The notes beneath the pieces are model-generated. The model ran no database searches, was not told where the DNA came from, and was given only the letters and a program-made list of their open reading frames with translations. A DNA stretch of 64,000 nt, taken from contig CP136068.1 in the NCBI GenBank assembly GCA_032622095.1, positions 135,911,989 to 135,975,988 on the forward strand, read 5' to 3'. Below are positions 13,580 through 27,500 of this stretch, in pieces; positions within the stretch are counted from its first letter, which is position 1, and each line of letters starts with the position of its first letter. Position numbers and translations under genes: made by a program. Origin of the DNA: Siphonodentalium dalli (Eukaryota; Mollusca; Scaphopoda; Gadilida; Siphonodentaliidae).

Positions 13580-14158
13580 CAGCTATGCTCTAAGTAATTA
13601 ACCCCGTAATACCACAAGTTCACTGCGGTCAAATCACCTCACCGCAACAACACCGTGTCGGACCGTATTCGGACCGAAATTACTTTATTAATTTGCAACC
13701 AAATAATAGACGTCTACCATGTATTCAGTACTAGTATGTGAGTTTACCTCGAGCTTGTCACCATGGGGTAGGCATGACCTATAATTTCCCACATGCCTAT
13801 CCAGTTTACGAAGTTCGAATTTGAGGGTTAAGGATCTAATTATACATATATCATGCACACAAGTTTCCCCAGGACCTCGATGTTGCATCGTGTTTTCCCT
13901 GGTGATCATCATCAGTTTTTTTATTTTGAAATTTGACGGTACCGGTACCAGTGAAATAAATAGATTGCACTCTATTTAAATACCTGTTGGCTCTGATTAT
14001 CACCAAATAATTTTTAATTCAATGAATTATTGTGGGTATTTTTGGAATTAAGTCTTGATTGGGTGCAAGCCACTAACAACACAGTGGTACAGCGGTATCA
14101 ACAGTCGATCGCAGTAATACCACAGGTCAAGCTCGGTCAATTAATTAGAGCATAGCTG
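13580..14158. mobile_element. MITE, family B, with extra 92 bp
   Basis: Same ends as the element at 1924-2410, but with 92 additional bases at about 13735-13826. The extra segment includes CTTGTCACCATGGGGTAGG and lies between ACTAG and GGTTAAGG. Confidence 0.75.
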
Positions 14159-14330
14159 TATGTGTTTCTCTACTTGTCGTCTGCTCAAAGAATATACCAT
14201 TCAAATGCATAATTTTTATAGCTGAATACTTCAGTGTTAAAGACCCCTCTGCCAAGTACTTTCAACATCACAAGATCTGTCAACAATTATAATAAGAAAC
14301 AAGCCCTTCATGAAGTTAAAGCTCAAGACT

Positions 14331-15527
14331 TGAAATAGTGTGTCTGTCATTTGCAGAATGAGGTCCCCAGAGGGTGAATTTGGTGACGCTATCCCGCACG
14401 GCGCATCATCAAATTCACCTTCTGGGAACCTAACACTTAGGACTCAACTGCAATGGGAGACCTTGAATCAGATAGAAGTTTCCCAGTTGAAGTTGTGATG
14501 TTCACCCCATCAGATTATGCATTTTATCTTCTGCAAATTAGGCAATAAAGAAACTGAACAGAAGTAATTAAAAACAATGTTAATTTGAGACTATAGATAC
14601 TTTCCAGAAGATGAGGAGAGGTACTGCAAATTGCTATTATTTCATTGGTATTAATGTTTATAGTTTGGCAAATTACCACTTTTTTTGTGGGCTCGAAAAT
14701 ATGTGGGTCTGCCACTATTAACTATCGCCCCCACATCCATAATAATGGCCAGCAAGCTCAACTATTAGAAATACAGACATGGTGAGCTTAACAAGAATTG
14801 AGCAGGTGAAATTAACACATCCCGGGATCAAGCATGGATATATATAGTGTGTCTGGCATTTGCAGAATGAGGTCCCCAGTGGATATAGTGACGCTATTCT
14901 GCACAGCGGCTAGCACCTCCAAATTCACCATCTGCTTAGGACTCAACTGCTATAGGAGACCTACATGTAGGATCAGATTGAAGTTTGTGAAGTTCAACCA
15001 TTAATCACCTCGATTATGCATTTTATCTTCTGCAAATTAGGGGATATAGAAACTGAACAGAAGGCAAAAAGTAACTAAAAACAATGTTAGTTTGAGACTA
15101 GATAATTCCCAGAAGATGAGGCCTAAGCAGAATGAGGTTCCCAGAGGGTGAATTTTTTGACACTAGCCTTCTGTGCAGAGTAGCATCACAAAATTCAACC
15201 TCCGGAGACCCCATTCTGAAAATGTCAGACACACTATATCCAGACATGCCCGGGATTAGGCTTTTGTCGCCTACATGTATCATCGAGAAACTACTAGTAA
15301 CATGATGGTCTTTTTACATAAGTCATCATAAGCTCGATAAAAGGACTCGTTCCTCAAAACACAATGAGAATAGAATTTATTTACTGTGTTCAAGCTCAAG
15401 CCCAAAGCAGAATGAGGTCCCCAGAGGGTGAATTTAGTGATGCTAGCCCACCGCACGTGCGGGATAGCGTCACTAAATTCACCGTCTGGGGACCTCATTC
15501 TGCAAATGACAGGCACACAGAACTCAG
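14331..15527. mobile_element. Cluster of family C palindromic MITEs (copy 2)
   Basis: Duplicate of the cluster at 2583-3770, with the 9-bp insertion (AGCTCGATA) just before the third unit at about 15331. Confidence 0.7.
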
Positions 15528-17820
15528 ACTTGTTCAAACTGTTCTTTCTGTTTGAAATTGAATTAATTTATTTTTCCACCCTAGACCACTCGTACAAAAT
15601 TGTCCAAAATGACAACAGCATGGAGTAGTTTAAAGTCAGCAAAAATTTTCATGATGAACATTTTGAGGGGATCTTACATTCGTGGCTGTACACAACCACG
15701 AAAACCACGAAAATTGGAGCACCATTGAAAAATGTGCTGTTACAGTATGCACCAAAAAGAGTGGTCGAGTTGTGATTGCATGAAGGAATGTGTGCATGAA
15801 CAAAAGCCACAAACCTAATTTGTTCAAGCTATCTACCTTATATTGTGAAATGGACACCCACAAAATGATCTAATAGCTACTGAGAGGCATAATTCTTGAA
15901 AAGCAATTCAAGCAAGACTGGTTTCGAAATCATCCAAGATATCCATGAGTAGAGGCCATGAAGCAAATTTGGTAAAAATTGGAAAACGTTTGTTGGAGTC
16001 ATACTTATGTCGCAACACAGACATATGGATGGATAGATGCCCACCATCTAATCTTCAGACCATAAGTCAAGTTTCGTTACACAATAACAAATTTAACCAA
16101 AAAAATATTGAATAATTGTTACGATGGTTACAGTTTAGATTCCTCCAATAGATGTCATATATGCCATGAAATTGAAAGACTGGTGTATCATTGCTTTAAT
16201 TTATTTGTTTAACTTTAAGTAGTACTAATATATGCCATCATCCGAAATAAAAATTCTGAGTTTTAATGCATTGTGTAATAAAGATTCAGAAATCTGCCAG
16301 GTTGTAGGAAGCATGTTTACAATTCTAACCAGGTTGAGAAGCTGGCTATAAATACGTTCTTCGTCTTGTCATAAATGTGATCAGATCCTTCTGACATGAT
16401 CCCTTCCACATCAGTATGCACATGTCCACACATATTACGAGAATATAATTATCATCCATGAAGCTAAAGCTTGCTAGTCACCAGTGTATCTGTATTAATA
16501 ATTTAGATGAGATGAAATCCCTCCATGAATTCAAAACTCTCCCTACACCAGAGTCTGTGTCCACAGTTCATATGAGAAAGAAACCCTCCATAATGTTAAA
16601 GCTTTCCCTACACCAATGTTTCTGTGCATAAACAAATCCTCCATGTAGAGTTTACTGAATCTGAATGCGGATATTAACATCAAACATTCTCTTCAGGATC
16701 TGGTATCTCCATCTGCAGATCAGAATCACTCTCTGTGTGAAGCAGTCTGATTGATATTAGTGTTGAAACGACTATGAGATTCTGGAGTCGACCCCCAAAA
16801 GTCAAGGTCGACTAGTCGGTACCTGCGGCTTAGACTTGTATAGATATACCCATATCGTTATTTCCCTCCTCTCCTATTCGCAATTTTTTCCCATTATTAC
16901 CACTGTTCAAAGAACAATTATTCAGCGGAAAAACGTTGATTTATTCATCAAATCACGTGATAGAAATCTTCATAATTGATTCAATTGACAAAAAGAACAC
17001 AGTCATGTAATGATTATGTTCACAGATGTTGAAAGCAAGAGATCAACACAACAGGTATAACAAATTGTAAAATATCAGCTTTTTCACATGCTACTAAACC
17101 GGAAGTATTTAATCACATGATTGGTGTTCTTCAACCACTCATATTGATAAAAAAAGTTCCGTTGAAACTGAGTTCCGAATGTCAGTTTCACAGTCATCAA
17201 ACTTGGATCACCTGGAGATCCAGTTATCTCACGATTAGTACACGACTTATGTGCTACATTTTGAGCATACTGAGTATGTTGCATTATTAACACTGTCACA
17301 TCCGCGGCAAGTGTTTGATCAACATGTCATGTACCTACACTATATTCTTATTGTGGGAAGTATATACACTGTTCCGACTAGTGGAGGGCAAAATATAGAG
17401 TCGACATTGGGAGCTATCGGCATTTATGTCGGTTACTCTACTAATCTTTTCAACACTAATTGATATACAGACTATTGATATAAGCTACGTGTTCCAAAGT
17501 CTGAAACATTTCACCATCATTCATATTAATGCTGCTATAAATAGCTTCCCTAGGCAATCCCTGCAGCATGATGTCACCACCCAGAATTCACATTAAAAAT
17601 AGATTTACGATTGACAGATATCTGTTTTCAGTTTAGTTTTCGCGAATAACAAATATGGTGCTTAACTGTTGAAATTCTTGGAAATGCTTAATTCTATTCT
17701 CCTTGCATGGAATTATTGGCCAATTCTTGACTCTTCATAGATGCTTTTTAGTGTCTAATTAGTTGTCACAATCTCTAAATTTGTAAACGCTGTGTGAATT
17801 AGCAGGAATGTGACAGAAAA

Positions 17821-17826
17821 TTTATT
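17821..17826 (-). promoter_or_regulatory. Candidate polyadenylation signal of STK16-like gene
   Basis: TTTATT on the plus strand is AATAAA on the minus strand, about 560 nt past the stop codon of the kinase. It is the candidate I noted downstream of the coding end; a 3' untranslated region ending here would contain the family A MITE at 18038-18250. Confidence 0.35.
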
Positions 17827-18037
17827 ACGATATTTTTAGCTTTGTGGTGAGGTTTACTGAAATTTCAGTCACTGTACTGCACTGTATAGGAAATTGCGAC
17901 AAACTTCTGATTAGTTTCATCGCTTTACCATGGAATGTTTTGATTGGCTGACACTGACGTAATGCTTCTTGGAAACAATGGGATTCTCTGCTATTTGTTT
18001 CAGACTCTAGAATGCTTAGCTTGTTCAATAGTCTGTA

Positions 18038-18250
18038 CAGTAATGCCCTAAATAATTGACTCATTAACCACAGCAGAATTATGGGTAACTTTTCAGGATT
18101 TAGTTGGAAATATGGCTTGTTGCCATTCATTGGAAAGCTCTCACTGAGAGCTTTCCGATGAATGACAACAAGCCATATTTCCGACTAAATCCTGAAACGT
18201 TACCCATAATTCTGCTGTGGTTAAGGAGTCGATTATTTAGGGCATTACTG
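18038..18250. mobile_element. Palindromic MITE, family A (in probable 3' UTR of the kinase)
   Basis: Copy 2 counterpart of 6285-6497, with inverted CAGTAATGCCCTAA ends flanked by TA. It lies 134 nt past the stop codon of the minus-strand kinase gene, so it would be transcribed as a long hairpin if the 3' UTR extends this far. Confidence 0.85.
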
Positions 18251-18383
18251 TATTTCAATCAGACTGTGTGAGAGAAGACATGCACATCTCCTATTTAAGT
18301 TGAATTATACACCAATTCAACTCAAATTTCCAGGTAACGACCATCACCTTTTCTGAATAGATTTTCCATTCATCATCGTAGGT

Positions 18384-18510
18384 TCACACTCTGTTTTCTG
18401 CGAGGACAAGCAGAGTATCAAGTTTATGAAGAATATCATCAATGAAAGGTCTCTCTAGTACATTCACTGTCATCATCAAACGTACCATCTCCTCCAAAGA
18501 AGTGCTGTAC
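18384..18510 (-). CDS. STK16: STK16-like kinase, coding exon 7 (terminal)
   Basis: 127 nt including TGA (complement of 18384-18386), with acceptor TTTGGTTTCAG. It completes the phase-2 codon left by exon 6 and encodes the end of the kinase C-lobe (EEMVRLMMTV, then a conserved RPF). An identical exon exists at 6631-6757. Intron 6 is 5193 bp and contains the copy 2 foldback transposon. Confidence 0.92.
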
Positions 18511-21500
18511 CTGAAACCAAATATTTGGGAAGTTTAGATTCTGTATCTGTAGATATTTCAGTGCAGGAACTAATTCTGGTTATAGACGCACTGGTCCAGA
18601 TGCTACCATGGTCAAGTAACTTTATAATCCTGTGGTGAACCCAGTAGCGGTATTTAACGTGCACACCGAGGTGTGTACACGGGTCAGCCATTAATGTCTG
18701 CTCCCGATCGGACAGCATACTGCACCCATGACACCATACCTGAGGGGGACCACCCCACCCCCTCCGGCATCTGGCCTAAAATGGGGGTTGGCATCTGGAA
18801 TACTCTATAACAGAGGGTGGCATCCGGAATACTATTTATACCAATTTAACCCATTGTTGCCAAACGTTTATAGCTAAAGTAACGCATTGGTAGTATCAAA
18901 TGTACAATTCATTCTATATGACCATATATACTCAAAGAAAGAATGAGACGTGGGAGTGCTATGCAACTATCCCTTTACGTTGCTCCATTCTGTCTCCGTG
19001 TCACAGCATAAAAACCTTCCATGGGGGAATTCTGGGTCGGGTTTTAGCCTCTTCAATGATATTTTTGTTTTGAAATTCGCCACACCCAACAATGCGACCC
19101 ACTGAGTAACACCGTACTCTTTGATGGGGAGGGTTTTTAGCTCCGATAATGAAATATTGGTTCCGTTTGACAGAGACAAACAATAACACGGCTGTTCCGG
19201 GCGGCGTGATGAACTGAATTCCATCCGGAACGATTAGTCCAGGAGATATTGGTCGACCTCTGCAACCCCCCCCCACCCCCCCCCCCCCCCCCCCCCCCGG
19301 CAGGACTAAACTTGACCCCACTAATTTTCTTTCTTGATGTCTCCTCTAATTTTTTTCTGTTGTTACCAAAAAAAAAGTGGCAGAGACTCCAGACAAGATG
19401 GCGTCCATCATGGCGGCCATTTTTTTTATATGCACCAGGTATCTTTGATCACCATTATAGTAAAGATGATATCACATGCGGTCTTGTTTCCGCTCGATTC
19501 GTTATGCTAATATACAACCATTACAAATTAGCCAAAAATCCGACACCATAATCCAATATGGCTGTCAAGATGGCCACCGAAATGTTAAAATATGCTATTT
19601 TTCTGACATTTCACCACCTTTCGTTTGTCTCTGTGGGAAAATATTGGCATCTTGGCGTAAATTTATACATTTAACATATAGAAGAGTCATTAGCGAACGC
19701 AAGTCGACCATAATATACATTCATTGTGGGATATTTTTGTCCGATATCACGTTTTCCCAAATACCGGTATATAGGTCAAAGCCGAATCGACGCTAATGTT
19801 TCGAATCAATGAATGTTATATGCTAACAACACCTATGCATATATATATGTCAGGAGATACTCGAGCTAGGATTCCTCTTATACCTGATTTGAGGAATATT
19901 CACCCAAATCCAAGATGGCGGGCAAAATAGCCACAGAAATGGAAAAATCGCCGAAAATCACTGATTTTAACATCAGTGAGCGTTATTGTCACGACAACTC
20001 CATACCTGCTTACTATTGTGAGTTGGGAACACTTAGACCAAGAACTGTCCTTGTACCATATCCAAATAAAAGTCTCCCAAATCCAAAATGACGCCCACAA
20101 TGGTGGACAGATTTTGAAAAATCACTGAAATTCCGTCATATTCACACCATTGAGCATAATTGTCGAGACAACTCACCGATTCTTACAGTTGTGTTGGAAA
20201 TACTGAGGTGAAGTAATTACCTTACATCTCATACAAGAAATTATTTTCCAAATCGAAGATGGCGGCCAAAATGGCGACCGAAATTTGAAAACACGCCTAC
20301 ATTCATTTACTTTCTTACAATGGGCGTTACTGTTTCGCGATTTCTACCCACCATTACATATTGATATGGAATATTGATATGAAGTATATATTCATTTGAG
20401 TTCGGCAATTGATACTCACAGTCAAGTAGGCGGTCAAGAAGTGTGGGTATATATGCATTATGGTCTTCTACGCCTTAGCAGAAAGGCATCCGTCAAATGT
20501 CAGGCTTTCAACATTCGAAGCCATATACAGAAGTTTTCCGGGTACGTCAGTGCATTAGATGAGAATGTGAATTGATGAACCATATATTGAGAAGTGGCTG
20601 TTTGGGAAGATCACCAGGTGTACATGTTTTATCCCCATTTTGTCACCAAAGCTGAAAATACGCAGATAGAGACCGGCACCAGCCTATGCATTGTTTGAAA
20701 CATTCCGATTAGTGGGACCTTTCTATATAGAAGTTCAGAAAACTGTGTTGGTATGAGCGAGATAGATTAATCTGCGAAGAGACGGAAACTGGTCCAGATA
20801 ATGCTGAATGTGGTAAATCAGAATAAACTCAGATACTGTTGTTTTGATTATTTGAAGTCAAAATATGACTATTCGGCGCACCTATATACGGTTATGGCCA
20901 TTATGGGCGCTTAGTGGAGAATGGATTTAGAATGCCACATCGCGATTATTAATTGTGGGTTTTCATCCTTCCAGAGGGCTACGACTTTTGTTGGAACTAA
21001 TAGATGGCTTATATTATATACCGTTTTGTCCATCGAAATAATGACAAAAAGTTAAAATTAGTATGTGATAATATCGATTTCCTTTCAATTTCTGGCCGCC
21101 AGTTTGATCGCCATCTTGACTGTGAGAATTTGCCAAATTCAATTTAGTACTTCATATAAATTTTCCATATCAACATGTAATTGTGGGCATAAATCGCGTA
21201 ACAATAAGGCCCATCGTAAGAAAGTAAAGGAATGTGAGCTTGTTTTCAAATATCGGTCGCCATTTTGGCCGCCATCTTCAATTTGGAAAACAATTTCTTG
21301 CATGAGATGCAAGGTAATTACTTCACCTCAGTATTTCCAACTCAACTGTCAGCATGAGTCCAGTTGTCTCAAAAATAATGCCCAATGATGTGGAAATGAG
21401 GGAATTTCGGTGATATTTCAAAAATATTTCGGCCATTATGGGCGCCATTTTAGATTTTTGGGGACTTTTATTTGGATATAATATAAGGACAGTTCTTCGC

Positions 21501-24500
21501 CTAAGTGCTCCCAACTCACACTAGTAAACAGGTGTGGATTTGTCGTGACAATAACGCTCACTGATGTTAAAATCGGCGATCTTTCTATTTCTGGTGGCTA
21601 TTTTGACCGCCATCTTGGATTTGGGTGAATATTCCTCAACGCAGGTATAAGAGGAATCCTAGCTCGAGTATCTACTGCACATATATATGCATGGGTGTTG
21701 TTATAATATCAATAACAATCATTGATTCGAAACATTACATCGCCTTCTTAGCGTCAATTCGGCTTTGACCTATTATACCGGCATTTGGGAAAATGTGATA
21801 TCGGACAAAAAAATCCCACAATGAATGTATATTATGGTCGCCTTGTGTTTGCTAGTGACTCTTCTATACGATAAATGTATAAATTCACACCAAGATGCCA
21901 ATATTTTTCCACAGAGACAAACGAAAGGTGGTAAAATGTCAGAAAAATAGCATATTTTAACATTTCGGCGGCCATCTTTGCCGCGATATTGGATTCTGGT
22001 GTCGGATTTTTGGCTAATTTGTAAGGGTTGTATATTAGTATAACGAATCGATCGGAAAACAAGATCGCATGTGATATCATCTTTACTATAACGGCGATCA
22101 AAGAGACCTGGTGCATATACAAAAATGGACGCCATCTTGTCTGGAGTCTCTGTGGCCACTTTTTTTTTCTGGTTAACAACCGAAAAAAATTAGAGGAGAC
22201 ATTAAGAAAGAAAATTAGTGGGGTGAAGTTGAGTCCTGGGGGTGCAGAGGTCGACCAATATCTAAATTTGAGCGCCATGTTTACTAAGGTCGCATGTCGA
22301 AGTCTCGAAAGCGATCGAGTTATCGCTCGTACTATACATTTTGCGTTTACAGTCTACACTATTGTTGTCATTGTTTCTATTGACACGGGACTATTGTGAA
22401 ATGCCGTCGTTGGACGGGTAGGAAAATGAAATATGTGACAACCATAGTTAATTATGAATGCAAAAAACAACACTAAATAATATCTGTCATTGTAATTTCG
22501 GCATCCGGAATACGAAATATACAGGTTTCGACATCCGGCATACTGACACTCGGCATCCGGAATACTCTATATTAACCCCGGAATCCGGCGTACGAAAAGG
22601 GGGTGGTCCCCCTCATACCTGGACACATGTTCAGCCCTCATAATTGGCTACGGCAATGCCGAAGCCATTTGCTGAAGCAAACTGGGCCACGGTAAAGGGT
22701 TGCCGTAGCAGATTGCCGAAGCCAAACAATCTGAATTAAAAGGGCTGCATGTTGTAATGGGGAAAGTTGGCATTTTGCATTCAGATATTTATTCATTGAT
22801 CTCGAATGAGACTTTTCAGCCTGACAAACTTGGTATCTGACCGAGTTCTGATTTTTGTCAGAATACCCTGACCAGGTTGCAATCCCGGTCCACTAGCATG
22901 AGAAACCAGTAAGCTACCGACATGGAATAGTGAATGTCACTTTTTAAGTATTCGGCAGACTATATATAATTCCCTATGCATGTCGAGGGAAAATATCCGG
23001 CAGCAGAATGATAGCACAAAGCAGTTGCAGAACTATAATCTGTCAATAAGCTCATCATAATCTGCATGATTAACGGTCCCATATCAGATGATAAATACAT
23101 CTCATGCCTCATTTCACACTTAGGAAATCGATGGGAACTGTTTCAGGACATTGTGTGTGAATAGAACAACAGGCCATATGATAATAGTAGGGCTATAAAT
23201 TGGTAATTATTATGAAAATGAGTTTATGACTCGAGTCGTTAACTCATTTTCATTATAATTACAATGTTGTTTATATCCTTCATAGAGGACATGAGTGTGC
23301 ATTGCACTCATCCATGGCTCAAATTCATTCATTTGTTGCATATATTATGTTGAGTATAATAGGAGATGGTCCCATAAATGGCCAGATTTAGTGTATAGTC
23401 CCCCTTTAACAAATCGCTATAACATGTCTGTATATCGCTAACCTGCGATTCTGGAGAAATCTGACAGATGCTAATGCAACCACCTCACACAACCAACCCA
23501 GATGCTCCCTCCTTGCTCCTCCTTGTCATCAATATATCTTGACTAATTTCTACATATACATTAGCTAACCTGCGATTCTGGGGGAATCTCATATTTCAGT
23601 TGACCGATGCTAATGCAACCACCCCACACAACCAACCCAGACGCTCCCTCCTTGTCATCAGTATATCTTGACTGATCTCTATATATATAGTCATGTAGCT
23701 AACCTGTGATTCTGGGGGAATCTTATATTTCCACTGACGGATGCTAACGCAATGCTGTCACCCTTCTGGTAAGCTCGTTCATACGGTGGCTCGAGGAAAG
23801 CCATAGCATAGAGGACACTCCCTAGCGACTGAAAATAAGATGAAATGGTAATGTTAACCCTTTCATTACTAAATGAAATCTCGCACCCAGTTATAAAAGC
23901 ATACATTGGAATGATTTGTTTTAATTTGGAGGGATGCTTGGCAAATATAAGCAGACGACAGACAGACGAAAAGCAAATACAAGTGCAGAAGGATTCATAT
24001 TCTTTGGTGGGAAATTTTCAGATAAGTTCAACAATGACCTATGTTTGTTGAACTTATTATCTGAACATTGCCAAAGGGAACTACTCATCAATGAGTTTTT
24101 AGTAAAGAAATAGTAATGTTGAGATAGTAGGTTGAAAGCTGGGCAAAACTTTAAATAATCAGCAACTTTTCGCTTCGTCGATCAAAATGCCATGACCATA
24201 TTGAATACAATGTTCTCTGCCTTGAAATAGTGTGTCTGTAATTTGCAGAATGAGGTCCCCAGAGGGTGAATTTAGTGATGCTACCCCGCATAGCGGGCTA
24301 GCATCACCAAATTCACCCTTTGGGAACCTCATTCTGCTGAGGTGTAAGCAGAATGAGGTCCCCAGAGGGTGAATTTGGTGATGCTAGCCCACTATGCGGG
24401 GTAGCATCACTAAATTCACCCTCTGTGGTCCTCATTCTGCAAATGACAGACACCCTATTTCAAGGCTTGAAAGTTCTCTGCCTAATAAAGAGTAACAAGT

Positions 24501-27500
24501 GAGGACTATATTTTAATATATTAATTGTATAAGCACTGGCTCAGGTATGAGGAGGTCATTGCTTTGTAGTATAAAGATATTCCAATTTATTATCAAAATG
24601 ACAAGTCAAGAGGGCTTCGCGGAATAATACAGTATGTTGTTCGTCAAGTGATACATCTGTAGGCTCATAAGGTAAATCAACCGAAAAACAAAGTTGATGG
24701 CATATTCAAATGTTTTTTCTGCTTAATGAGACATTTGCTTGAAGTCTAAAATCTTTTACACATTCATGACAGGAGCTGCGCTGGTGCAGCATTAAAGATC
24801 CTGTGCCAGTGCATTCTCCATAGGGAGCCTTGCATATATATAAAAGAATGCACTGGCATACAAGGTAAAGGTAAATATTGTTAGGCCAATGCATTCTCGT
24901 ATATATGCGAGGCTCCCTATGGGAGACTTGCATATATAAGAGAATGTATTAGCTCAGGGTTTTTTCACAAAAAATGCAGGAAGCTCCAGTCATAGAAGGG
25001 TTGAGATAATTACCCATATGTCTGTTCGCTCATCTATGGTTGATCCCGATTCAGCATTGAATAATTCTGGTGCTCTGTAAAGCATAGAACACTTCTCTGC
25101 TGCAACATCCTATAATAAAAATAGTACACTGTTATTAAAGGGATACTGTACCCAAAATGTTGTTGTTGGTTTCTATAGTCTCCGAGTCGGAGAATAAGGT
25201 AACCGTTTTTCCATTATTTGAAAGTCTGTTGAGTACGAAGTAGTGTTACGGATGGCAAATTTACCGGAATGCAAAAATACCAATTTTCATTGTCGAGTAA
25301 TTTTTTTACAGTTTTCAACCAAATAAATCAAATAAAAGTTATATTATATGCATACTAGTCCCATATAATCATTTAAGTTATTGTATCGTCACTAGTCAGT
25401 GAGTGGCTTGAGTTTTCTCCCCGTATCAGCATAATGTTTCAAACGATCGTGTGTCCAATGGGTTTACTAGTCCAGTATCCCTCAATTGTAGTTTGATTAC
25501 GTTTTGTACACGGAAATTCGTATTTCAATTGACGCCATTTTATGGCTCCAGCCATAAATTCAATTTATATTAAATTATTAAATTTTAAATTATTAAATTT
25601 TAAGATAGCCTATTAACCTGAGCATTTACAGAATACATCTTCGACTCAAATTGCTTATGTTTCTATATGTTATCGATAATAGATCGTTGTTATCACCAGA
25701 AATTTATTGAAAATGGCGTACAGTACCCCTTTAAGGCTAGATTTTTCCATCTACAGTAATGCCCTAAGTAATCGACTCCTTAAACACAGCAGAATTATGG
25801 GTAACTTTTCAGAATTTAGTCGGAAATATGCTTTGTTGCCATTCATCGGAAAGCTCTCCCCGAGAGCTTTCCGATGAATGGCAACAAGCCATATTACTTA
25901 GGGCATTACTATATTTAAAGATACAGCAACCAGGTTTGGGCCGCAGCCATATAAAAAATTCATGTCTACTAGAGTTATGCCTATTTTCACATTGCTTTAT
26001 GGCCTATTTATTTCATAAAAATCCATTTTGGTTCGATTTTATTCCAATATATGTCACATGACCACGATTTAGAAAAAAACCTGTTTTCACCCTTATTTAA
26101 TTTTTTTTGTAAAATTTTGCCTCTGTTGGAGTAATTGGACCCTCAATTAAAAAAATACAGATTTGTGCATTTCAACCACAGGGGCCTGTAACGCGCTCCG
26201 CTGTCCGCCTCCCTTTTGCATTTCCCATATACGCCGCTCTATATACGAGCCTTCTTCGCGTTAATGGAACTTTATATAGACAAGGGTAACTGAAATTCAA
26301 CGTTTCACCATCGGGAGTCGCACAAATTTAGCCCATTCACCCCAGTAATGATAACGATATATATATACACGGATGGATCGGCAAAGAATTCATCTTTCAA
26401 TAAATACCACAAACTCCCATCAGAAACATTCATACACGTTGCATTTGATAAAATTTTAACCACCGAATATTGTCTCCGGAGAGCGTATTTTTTTGGTTTG
26501 ATCCGGCTCAGACAGCAATGTCGGACATGTGTCTCTAAATTCACCACCTATACAGTTTACTATCATTAAAAATCGGTCAAACGATCAACTAAATATCTGG
26601 AACTTAGTGATTTCTTGTCGGCTAATAATTTATTTACTCATACAAATCAACACATTGTCAGTAAACAATTCTAATAGAGGAGAAATCTGTCGATAATTCC
26701 AACTTTAAAAAAGATATTTGTCAAGTGACACAGTTCCTAATTTTAATATTCATTGTGACCTGTCCTGTCCATGACTGACATAGTAGAAACAGCCAATCAC
26801 CGCTCAGTGTTAGAATCGAGGTCAGGTCATAATGAATATTAAAATGAGGACCTCGATTCTAACACTGAGCGTGTGCGGAGGTGTGTGTGCGTGTGTGATG
26901 CGTCAACAATATACAGTTGTCGCCGGCTGTCGAGGGAGACATTGAGATTTGTCACCCGCTCGAGAGCGGAATGTCTCCCGAGAAAAAGGGCAACAACTGT
27001 TTTGTTATCCGATTATACCACCACAAAAAAAAATCCTTGTCATCCACACGCACGATGTTGCACTGAGTCACGAGTGCTATTTTTCCCGATTATGTATATT
27101 TTCAGTAACTACTTATCGTCCTATAGGATTTCTTTTCCATAAACGATAGTCAAGCCGTTAAGCATTTGATAATCAGCGTTTATTTACGATCATTTTGGTG
27201 GTAAAATTGTCAATATTGGTCCATGCAATGTAACCAATAAGCCATAAGGTATGTTATCGCCATCTGCAATGTGGCATATTCAATATTCGCGACAAACGTA
27301 TGCTTTACGTTATCCACCAGCAAACATTTATAACCAACCAACCTCAACTCTTTCAATCTTGCACCATAATGTCGACATGAACATATTGAATCACCGAGAT
27401 GTTTCGATGTAAAAAGGACATAATAACGCTTGTCTGATAAAAGTATCCACTTAAAAGTTCGAATATTAGTTTTCACTAAATATATGCAAATTAGCAAACA

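Larger units (their letters stand above)
11657..22909. repeat. Tandem duplication, copy 2
   Basis: Second copy of the roughly 11.75 kb unit, in the same orientation as copy 1. The offset moves from 11656 to 11748, 11757, 11752, 11753 and 11754 as the indels accumulate. This copy carries the terminal coding exon nearest the rest of the STK16-like gene. The match to copy 1 ends at 22909 and single-copy sequence follows. The pattern fits either a recent tandem duplication or two haplotypes placed end to end by an assembler. Confidence 0.95.

Noticed and set aside
1-22909. Numerous 60-100 codon frames in the duplicated region
   Set aside because: Apart from the kinase terminal exon, none has a recognisable motif or plausible splice context, and several cross MITE or foldback boundaries.
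25139-25730. Classification of the TTAA-flanked element strictly as piggyBac
   Set aside because: The ends start AGGG rather than CCC and resemble Kolobok-like elements as well; without a transposase both remain possible.
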